From Anthopleura xanthogrammica (taxonomy: Eukaryota; Cnidaria; Anthozoa; Actiniaria; Actiniidae), in NCBI GenBank assembly GCA_964019055.1, contig OZ025206.1:29027012-29091011 (forward strand): 64,000 nucleotides of DNA, written 5' to 3'. The translations under genes were made by a program, and so were the position numbers. Shown in pieces: positions 58,801-64,000 of the stretch (the first letter of the stretch is position 1; every line of letters starts with the position of its first letter). The notes beneath the pieces were generated by a model, which saw only the letters and a list, made by a program, of their open reading frames with translations, was not told the DNA's origin and searched no databases.

Positions 58801-61800
58801 AATTAAAGTATCGCAGGCTCAATGATAGTTTGTGGTCAACTGTTGAATGCTCTTCCTGCTCATCCATGGTGGTCAGCGGTTTGGACAGCATGACTGATTA
58901 CAAATTTAGGGTCTTGGCATATTCTTCCAGCGGTAATGGGATATCAGGACCAGCGGCAGTGATACGAACACCAGGAAAAGGTAAATATGAAAGAATGAAG
59001 GAATGAAAAAAGGAATAAAAAGGAACTAAAAACCTAAATTTGAATGATCGTCAAGCTGTATTGTATTTTGTTACCATCATCATTAGGGTCCTTATTAGCT
59101 CCACAAAAGGTAGCAGTATACATACAAGATGCTCACAGGATCGTGGTGGAATGGGACCCTGTCTCTGATGGAACTATTACTGGTTATAAAGTTAGATATG
59201 TGGACCTGAATAATTACAAACTAGCAAACATAACCACAGGAGCATCTCATGTGCTGATTGACAGCTTGTTGCCATACACATCATACGGGATCTCCGTAGC
59301 TTCATTCAACGATCAAGGAGAGGGAGCATCCAGTCCTGAGGTGGTTGCAACAACTGAAGAATCGGGTAACATTTACATCGCTAAACTATATTATGACAAA
59401 TTGAACTTTAGCTTCTTGAAAAAGATTTTCTGCAGCTTTTCTTCGCGCGTCATACTGTTTAACGCAGTTTGCGGCATCTGATATGACAGTCAGTGCAAAA
59501 AACATCTCTTTCAAATATCATGATCATCGATTTACTTCTGGTTTACCCACAGTTCCAAGTGCACCTCCTGCTTCTGTAAGAACACGTGACTTAATAAGTA
59601 CATCGTCAATCCAAGTTAGCTGGAACCCAGTCCCTATAGGGTACGCTAACGGAATAATTCTAGGATACCACCTGACGTACCAAGAGAAAGGGACCTTTAG
59701 TGATTTTGATGTTCAAGCACCCAAGATCTCTCGTCAGTATTCAGAAAAAACAACACTAGTGATTCTTCAACACTTAACACCATTTACAACCTACAAAATA
59801 CAAGTTAGAGCCTTTACCAAAAAAGGAGATGGAATACCATCTAGTCCCATTACTGCTGGTAAGTACCCAGTACATGATGTATGATGGGATACCATCTAGT
59901 CCCATTACTGCTGGTAAGTACCCAGTACATGATGTATAATGGGATACCATCTAGTCCCATTACTGCTGGTACGTACCCAGTACATGATGTATGATGGGAT
60001 ACCATCTAGTCCCATTACTGCTGGTAAGTACCCAGTACATGATGTATGATGGGATACCATCTAGTCCCATTACTGCTGGTAAGTATCCAGTACGATGATT
60101 TTTTTTTACATTTTATCCCATCTTTTTTCAGAAACCTGTAAGTGTGCACGAGACGTTTACACCAACTGGGCATCGTATCCTCCATACGTGAACAGTTCCT
60201 CGCCAGATGGTCTTATAGGAGGGATATTCGGCTCTTTCTTTCTTGAAATGATTACGGATATTTGTGGAACGTGCTCAAATGGCCATGGAGCAACTCATGT
60301 ACATCTTGATAGTGACGTCACTGGTTTTCCCGCCAAAAAGGAGTCGCAAAATGAGGTCAAAAGAAGCATTAGTGACGAAAGTCATCTCAGTTTTCCTGTC
60401 AATGATTACGTTGATGAGGACCACGTGTTTGTTCCGATAGTAGAATCACCTGGAATCGCGTTTATCACATTGAAAGAGACAACGAACGGCGGTAACAATG
60501 TGTTGATGAATACTATATTCCAGTGTTGGCCCATTGTGATTATGTGTATGGCTATGTCTTACTTGGCGGCTATCATCGTCTGGTTTAATGTAAGTCATAT
60601 ATTTTCCAGTAATAGAAAGGGTTTCAAGATTAACACAATGCTAATAATCTATATCTTAAATACGGTGTTTTCCGTAGAAATTCACTAGAAATGTTTGCCT
60701 CAATTGCTTCTCTAAAAGCACCTCAGGGTTTTCAGTTTACAGCAATATATATGCCTAGATATATTAATGTTTTAGAAAATAAAGATTAATGACATTCATT
60801 TTTCATTAATTCAAGAGACTGATTTCTAAAGAATATTTTTCAAAAAGCAGTTTGATATTTTTAAGGGGGCATGAATAACAAACAAATCTTTAACATTTTC
60901 CCCCAGGAGGTTTGGTTTAAATCTGATGAGTTTCCATCGACCTTCACCAAAGGCACATGGGAGGCATTTTGGTGGGCTTTTATATCCATGACAACGGTAG
61001 GGTAAGTAACTATAGAGTATTTGCACCGTTTCCTGGTTTATTGTACGGTTGTGCTTTATGTGTCCTCTGTACTGTAATATAAACGCTCACAGAACTGTAG
61101 GGCACTTTTGTTACGAAGGATACGGAGGTCGCTCCTCTCGTATCTTACAGCTCCTAGAGTATTTATGGCATATTGATTATATTTGCTGAAACAGTTAAGT
61201 CAGATATTATTAGTATATATTAGAGGATATTAATGTATTTTTGTGTGTTTTCCAGATATGGGGACCTGGTACCACGTGGGTATACTGGTCGTTGTATCGG
61301 CATAGTATGGATACTGACCGGCTTGGTTCTGGTGTCTCTATTCTCCAGTATTGTGACCTTCTCTTTAACTGCATCTGTTATTGATCAAAATATCATGCTT
61401 TATGGAACCAGGGTAATGACAGGACTACTGCCTTGTTTTTTCTCCTACGTATGGGACCTTGAGATATTTTTTTCCTCTTGTTAATTGTTCCAGGTTGGTG
61501 CTTTGGCCAACAGTACAGAGTTCAGAGCTGGTATTCTAAAAAATGCTAAGATGGGTATGTTATATGAAACATTATTAACAGTGGGTGTCTGGGTATACTA
61601 TATATAATAAGTATCCAAAACGCTTGTTATTTTGTGTCTTTGTTGTGTTGTGTTGTTATTCAAATGTTGAATTGTTGTATTGATGTCTTGTTTGTTTGTT
61701 TATTTTATTGAGATCCATCCCATCCATCCAGCTATCATTATCATTCTTCCATTCTAGTTCCATACACTACACTGGAAGACTTAAGAAGAGCTCTTGACCA

Positions 61801-63285
61801 TGGACAAATCAAGGGTCTGTTACTAGATGGATATGTAGCCAACATGGTCATACCAGTCCAGGAGTACAAAGTCAATAGAGTCCTTGATAAGTCTCTTATG
61901 TATGGCGTGGTTCTGGCTGGAGAGGCTGTTACATTAAAACAGCCAATCAAGGACTACATGACCAACCATCAGGCAAAGATTACCCGTATAATCGAAACAT
62001 CAGTAAAACCTTTAAATAATGTAGGTATAAGGGAGGCAAGATGTTTTGTGTTGTCTTATTTCTATTACAGCGCGACGCGCAAAAGTATGACCACTTTTAA
62101 TGTATTCGCATACTTCTATGCACGGGCTTTTTGCTGCCAAACGAGTTTTTACACGCCTTATTTGGTAAAACCAGACAGCTTCGCATCAATTGTGTCGGTT
62201 TAAAGTACAAAATCCCGTGCATAGAAGTATGCGAATACATTAAATGTGGTCATACTTTTGCGCGTCGCGCTGTAATCAAAATCACACGAATTTGAAGTCC
62301 TTTACTCTGTGACCAATTGATTTTCTTCTTGCATATTTTTAGGACTCCATCTCAAAAACAAGTGACAACAACCAATCAAATAACTTTGCTATTGATGAGA
62401 ACTTTCTTATGAAATCAATGCTTTACTTTGGACCAAGTTTCATAGTGTTCGTCGTTTGTGGTTTGTTGTATTCTATCTATAACAAGAGCAGACAGAACAG
62501 AGGTATGATACGCATATCAATTGAAAGTGGGGAAACTACATGCCCGCTAGTGAGTGATGACCTGCAGCAAATAATCCCACTACCCCTAGCCTGTCCCTGT
62601 TACATGTCCACACTACCCCTATCCCTGTTACATGTCCACACTACCCCTGTCCCTGTTACATGACCTCACTACCCTTGTCCCTGTTACATGACCTCACTAC
62701 CCCTGTCCCTGTTACATGTCCCCACTACCCCTGTCCCTGTTACATGTCCCCACTACCCCTGTCCCTGTTACATGTCCCCACTACCCCTGTCCCTGTTACA
62801 TGACCTCACTACCCCTGTCCCTGTTACATGACCTCACTACCCCTGTCCCTGTTACATGTCCCCACTACCCCTGTCCCTGTTACATGTCCCCACTACCCCT
62901 ATCCCTGTTACATGTCCTCACTACCCCTGTCCCTGTTACATGTCCCCACTACCCCTGTCCCTGTTACATGACCTCACTACCCCTATCCCTGTTACATGAC
63001 CTCACTACCCCTGTCCCTGTTACATGACCGCACTACCCCTATCCCTGTTACATGACCTCACTGTTACATCTGTCGTCCTCAGCAACAATGCCTAAATAAG
63101 AATTTGCCATTTTAGATATTACTGACATTGCTATTGCAAACAAGGAGAACGTCGAGAAAAAGATACAAGCATTGCGTCATATGGTAGAGGAGTTCTATCG
63201 AGGAACTAAGAAAACTGTACAAGAACTGAAGGGAAAACACGAAAAAGAACTAAAAATACTGCGTACAATAGTGCACAGAAAGTAG
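43863..63285 (+). CDS. Giant multidomain receptor-channel: adhesion-type ectodomain fused to an iGluR-type pore, 2330 aa, 24 exons
   Basis: Exons: 43863-43926, 44934-45270, 47711-47883, 48684-48912, 49693-50069, 50615-51034, 51918-52523, 52994-53611, 53902-54195, 54433-54717, 54797-55831, 55920-56026, 57676-57737, 58262-58404, 58687-58980, 59087-59365, 59553-59858, 60132-60589, 60907-61001, 61256-61412, 61494-61554, 61758-62020, 62343-62502 and 63116-63285. All have GT/AG borders and phases close on 2331 codons. Order: signal peptide 1-21; PA14-like ~60-190; pentraxin/LamG ~200-390; discoidin-like 394-533; LamG 534-735 and 735-941; FN3 942-1039 and 1040-1134; Ser/Thr repeat ~1169-1405; TSP1 ~1439-1478; SEA 1480-1583; FN3 1584-1681, 1682-1774 and 1775-1876; S1 and M1 1877-2029; P-loop with TTVGYGD 2058-2064; M3; S2 ~2114-2240; M4; charged tail. 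I infer a cell-surface, potassium-selective, ligand- or contact-gated channel. Exon joining is unverified by transcript. Confidence 0.85.
44595..44726. mobile_element. Foldback element in intron 1 of the receptor-channel gene
   Basis: CACGGAATCGAAATATG pairs with CATATTTCGATTGCGTG, and GACTGACTAGCCTC with GAGGCTAGTCAGTC, around a short TTTTTTCATGTAT loop. About 132 bp and almost fully self-complementary. Confidence 0.8.
45370..47056. repeat. (TTCG)~422 tetranucleotide array, 1.69 kb
   Basis: A perfect TTCG run with no interruption that I can see fills most of intron 2 of the receptor-channel gene. The CpG in every unit makes it a dense block of about 420 CpGs. Four is prime to three and the unit has no stops, so both strands are open in all frames. 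The exact copy number may reflect assembly limits. Confidence 0.98.
47251..47389. mobile_element. MITE adjoining the TTCG array
   Basis: AGACCTTTCCTGAATTCACTT pairs with AAGTGAATTCTGGAAAGGTCT in reverse complement; inside, GATGATCACGAAA pairs with TTTCGTGATCATC and CCAAGTCGAG with CTCGACTTGG. About 139 bp, intronic. Confidence 0.85.
47911..48580. repeat. (TGGAG)~134 pentanucleotide array
   Basis: A 670-bp perfect TGGAG run begins about 30 bp after the donor of coding exon 3 (47884) and ends about 100 bp before exon 4. It is strand-asymmetric (G-rich on the coding strand), so the pre-mRNA would carry a long purine-rich tract. Confidence 0.98.
48684..50069 (+). other. Receptor-channel module 2: pentraxin/LamG domain (exons 4-5)
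   Basis: Residues about 191-393 follow the pentraxin plan: FTICVWIRL near the start, a central EWHHVCACWTSDQG (the family's W-H-H-x-C signature), VVINGDAYG, and LVLRLGG followed by GQVFGANMW. An intron splits it at residue 268. Pentraxin/LamG folds usually bind sugars, lipids or matrix proteins, often with Ca2+. Confidence 0.75.
48940..49640. repeat. 69-bp satellite, about ten copies, in receptor-channel intron 4
   Basis: Units contain CCACCAGAACATCACTACC, ATAATCAATACC and CATTACTACACTATACTG at 69-bp spacing with single-base differences; one copy lacks the second ACTACAC-type block. The array fills almost the whole intron. Confidence 0.9.
50175..50500. repeat. 35-bp tandem repeat, about nine copies, in receptor-channel intron 5
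   Basis: GTGATCAGCCCAGAGGTTGT plus CTCAGGGTTAGATCT recurs with 35-bp period and few changes. It lies about 100 bp upstream of exon 6. Confidence 0.92.
50615..51034 (+). other. Receptor-channel module 3: discoidin/F5/8C-like domain (exon 6)
   Basis: Residues 394-533 are encoded by a single exon. The pattern ARLYGSTNLTTKSID, then FDGSRAAHFIFELG, VVVLIGG, and near the end GDYVLIQTPS with YLYICEVTVF follows the fucolectin/F5/8C jelly-roll, in which the last strand carries L-x-I-C-E-V-x-V. Such domains bind glycans or phospholipids. Assigned from the pattern, moderately sure. Confidence 0.7.
51085..51485. repeat. 46-bp tandem repeat, about eight copies, in receptor-channel intron 6
   Basis: GGGTCTGTCCGACAGACAAG plus CATGGGTCTATGTAACAGACGTACAC recurs every 46 bp. 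Each unit contains the small palindromic core TGTCCGACAGACA. Confidence 0.9.
51560..51798. mobile_element. Inverted-repeat transposon, same family as 35081-35590
   Basis: GGCACAGGGGTTA at the left end matches the terminal repeat at 35081, and the right end reads CTGTGCC. Internal GCGTGATTCGGCC and CGTGATTCGTGAA strings match the other copy in inverted orientation. The repeated CGTGATTCGTGA motif occurs several times inside. It is intronic, between exons 6 and 7 of the receptor-channel gene. Confidence 0.7.
51918..53611 (+). other. Receptor-channel modules 4-5: two LamG/concanavalin-like domains (exons 7-8)
   Basis: Exon 7 (residues 534-735) and exon 8 (735-941) each encode one domain with the same plan: YTILAWFST / FTISFWIMF, a middle GTWHYVAFML / HYWYFISLIF, then a D-x-D-type strand and a final Cys-containing segment (ACIQLFSSIL / ITCLQVFDAAL) with KY.CL or KYRCL at the end. 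The shared ending suggests the two arose by duplication. Confidence 0.75.
53902..54717 (+). other. Receptor-channel modules 6-7: FN3 domains 1 and 2 (exons 9-10)
   Basis: Each domain is one exon with phase-1 borders. FN3-1: PPTNVSATGL, LVEWDPI, YVLGYQVFY, TLTNLIPQTWYDITVEA. FN3-2: PPSSLRVFR, VHVFWDAV, FEGYQIFY, VTGLTRDANYSVQIA. The W, L and Y core positions of FN3 are all present. Confidence 0.9.
54797..55831 (+). other. Receptor-channel modules 8-9: Ser/Thr-rich 20-residue repeat and TSP1 (exon 11)
   Basis: About twelve copies of a 60-bp unit (about 54898-55606) encode SDTQTPSPSDVPTSTIASSV with almost no nucleotide change. This is a Ser/Thr/Pro-rich, mucin-like stalk expected to be heavily O-glycosylated. 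The exon then gives a thrombospondin type-1 domain: GQWSTWSPCSRTCGKGTKTR followed by RNCSTG, CISSKEC and LPSC, with the W-x-x-W-x-x-C signature used for C-mannosylation. Copy number may be polymorphic. Confidence 0.92.
56243..57043. repeat. (AGTCCACC)~100 octanucleotide array with degenerate right flank
   Basis: The perfect 8-bp repeat occupies about 800 bp and then decays into CCAACCCACTAACC-type variants to about 57430. It lies in the intron inside the SEA domain. Confidence 0.97.
57936..58075. mobile_element. Short inverted-repeat element in a SEA-domain intron
   Basis: CCATTTCAGGCCACGTGT pairs imperfectly with ACACGTGATCTGAAATGG; about 140 bp between, non-coding. It lies about 190 bp upstream of exon 14. 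Confidence 0.65.
58687..59858 (+). other. Receptor-channel modules 11-13: FN3 domains 3-5 (exons 15-17)
   Basis: Three single-exon FN3 domains with phase-1 borders: PSEGPKIISSSIL with YKLKYRRL and DYKFRVLAY; APQKVAVYI with IVVEWDPV, GYKVRYV and YGISVASF; PSAPPASVRT with IQVSWNPV, YHLTYQEK and YKIQVRAF. They place the extracellular repeats directly against the ligand-binding-like segment of the channel. Confidence 0.9.
59826..60095 (+). repeat. 55-bp tandem repeat, five copies, containing an exon end and splice donor
   Basis: The end of FN3-5 (CCATCTAGTCCCATTACTGC) with its donor TGGTAAGTACC is repeated every 55 bp into the intron. Copy 1 is coding; copies 2 to 5 are intronic and most keep GTAAGT (one has GTACGT, and the last has GTAAGTATCC). 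Each is a potential alternative donor. Confidence 0.9.
62065..62275. mobile_element. MITE with about 60-bp inverted repeats and TA target duplication
   Basis: CAGCGCGACGCGCAAAAGTA pairs with TACTTTTGCGCGTCGCGCTG and the pairing runs on through TGTATTCGCATACTTC and GCACGGG. Both ends abut TA, consistent with a Tc1/mariner-type insertion. It lies in the intron between the S2 and M4 exons. Confidence 0.88.
62572..63060. repeat. 28-bp satellite, about 17 copies, in the last intron
   Basis: CACTACCCCTGTCCCTGTTA plus CATGTCCC recurs every 28 bp, with TGTCC / TGACC variants alternating between copies. It ends about 55 bp before the final coding exon. Confidence 0.92.
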
Positions 63286-63587
63286 TAATCAAAGCAGGAG
63301 CAGTAGTAGAGAGAGTTGTAGTTGAAGCAATAGTTGTAGTAAAAAGTACTAAAAAATAGAATGAAATCACTAATTAGTGGTAGTAGCCGTATAGCAGAAG
63401 TAGAGTGATTTTACTTGGGCTGTGAAACAAAAGTTGTATACTATTTATAGTGTCCAATCAAAAGTCAAAGTAAAACAAAAAAAAGTAACTAATGAAACTA
63501 GTGCCTACTACTGTTATGCATTATGGACATTATTGTTACTATTTTTTACTGGCCAAATAATATCACTCTAGCAGTGAGGTAGCTGCA
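63286..63587 (+). other. Probable 3' UTR of the receptor-channel gene
   Basis: A+T-rich, with AGTAGTAGTTGTAG-type short repeats and no coding frame. No canonical AATAAA was seen before the MITE at 63588. Confidence 0.4.
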
Positions 63588-63768
63588 ATAGAGGTTTTGC
63601 ACCATCACGTGCCAGCGCCCATAATATAGCTTGGGCTGCCTGTGGTTAGATGGCAGAACAACAAAATCCCTTTCCTCTCGGGAATTGAATTTTTTCTCAC
63701 GTAAAACGATTGTATTGTTCCTGCCATGCAACATTGCTGCTGTCACGAGATGGTGCAAAACCTCTATA
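63588..63768. mobile_element. MITE with about 20-bp inverted repeats
   Basis: ATAGAGGTTTTGCACCATC pairs with GATGGTGCAAAACCTCTAT. About 180 bp, non-coding, directly downstream of the receptor-channel gene. Confidence 0.8.
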
Positions 63769-63820
63769 GTAGTAATAATGGTTGTTTTTGTGATGTTAGT
63801 GTTAGTAACTTAGCTTACTT

Positions 63821-64000
63821 CTATGGTTCAGAAATTTTCTCACAAATCGACACCAACGCGTGGTTATAAGAGGAACTCGTTCAAATTGGCTTCCTGTGGC
63901 ATCTGGAACACCTCAAGGTACAATTCTAGGACCCATCTTGTTCTTACTATACATTAACGACATCACAGATTGCATTACTTCTAATGTGAAACTGTACGCG
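63821..64000 (+). mobile_element. Non-LTR retrotransposon reverse-transcriptase fragment, truncated by window end
   Basis: Open frame from 63821 to the last base: WFRNFLTNRHQRVVIRG, then ASGTPQGTILGPILFLLYIN and DITDC. It matches the LINE reverse-transcriptase block with Q-R-V, S-G-x-P-Q-G-x-x-L-G-P-x-L-F and Y-I-N-D, typical of CR1/L2/jockey-like elements. No upstream part of the element is visible in the window, so the 5' end is probably truncated at about 63800. The catalytic Y-x-D-D block would lie beyond the window. Confidence 0.85.

Larger units (their letters stand above)
60132..63285 (+). other. Receptor-channel module 14: iGluR-type pore with K+ filter, S1/S2 lobes, M4 and cytosolic tail (exons 18-24)
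   Basis: S1-like: YPPYVNSSSPDGLIGGIFGS, the place of the P-P-Y/F...G-x-D-L start of glutamate-receptor S1, and FVPIVESPGIAFIT, where receptors have F-x-x-P-F-x-x-x-G. M1: IVIMCMAMSYLAAIIVWF. Pore: GTWEAFWWAFISMTTVGYGD, then VPRGYTGRCIG and M3 (IVWILTGLVLVSLFSSIV). S2-like: VGALANSTEF, TTLEDLRRALDHG, GLLLDGYVANMV and YGVVLAGEAV. M4: MLYFGPSFIVFVVCGLLYSI. Tail: VEKKIQALRHMVEEF and further Lys/Glu-rich helix, likely coiled coil. This is the extracellular-M1-P-M3-extracellular-M4 topology of iGluRs with a potassium-channel signature. The usual S1 arginine that holds the amino-acid carboxylate is not evident before FVPIVESPG. In S2 an Asp (LLLD) sits where receptors have Glu or Asp. Confidence 0.85.

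Overview
This is intron-rich animal DNA on an A+T-rich background. The exons are short with mostly phase-1 GT/AG boundaries, and there are many small inverted-repeat transposons, LINE fragments, tRNA-derived elements and very long simple repeats. The gene content and domain mixtures (PA14, LamG, FN3, TSP1, SEA and an ionotropic-receptor pore in one protein) suggest a marine invertebrate. A cnidarian, perhaps anthozoan, is my best guess, but nothing in the window fixes the species. All gene models are assembled by eye from splice sites and reading frame. The frames closed exactly in every model, apart from the missing 5' end of the gene at 35.8 kb.

Layout: (1) 1640-7956, plus strand, ten coding exons for a 925-residue IP3-receptor-interacting-domain protein of the TESPA1/KRAP (ITPRID) family. 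(2) 9315-14411, minus strand, four exons for a 296-residue secreted, probably GPI-anchored protein of unknown function; its first intron holds a 152-copy CTTTG array. (3) About 17340-18102, minus strand, a decayed LINE. (4) 18488-24659, minus strand, eleven exons for SLC7A6OS/Iwr1, the RNA polymerase II nuclear-import factor. (5) 26208-27581, plus strand, a single-coding-exon ENPP-type ecto-phosphodiesterase. (6) 27.6-35.8 kb, mostly non-coding, with nested inverted-repeat elements. (7) 35782-41045, plus strand, a C7orf57-related protein with a repeated motif, one unit per exon; its first exon was not found. (8) 43863-63285, plus strand, 24 exons for a 2330-residue receptor-channel. (9) 63821-64000, a reverse-transcriptase fragment running off the window.

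The standout is gene 8. A signal peptide is followed by a PA14-like region, a pentraxin/LamG domain, a discoidin-like domain, two LamG domains, two FN3 domains, a Ser/Thr-rich 20-residue repeat, TSP1, SEA and three more FN3 domains. The protein then ends as an ionotropic glutamate receptor-type channel (S1, M1, P-loop, M3, S2, M4) with a potassium-type TTVGYGD filter, and a short charged cytosolic tail. An adhesion-style ectodomain fused to a predicted K+-selective iGluR-type pore matches no named family that I know. Almost every intron of this gene carries its own distinct satellite or microsatellite, including about 422 copies of TTCG, 134 of TGGAG and 100 of AGTCCACC.

The genes do not form an obvious functional cluster. 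The receptor-channel, the GPI-anchored protein and the ENPP enzyme would act at the cell surface. The ITPRID protein would act at the endoplasmic reticulum, and SLC7A6OS in cytoplasm-to-nucleus transport.
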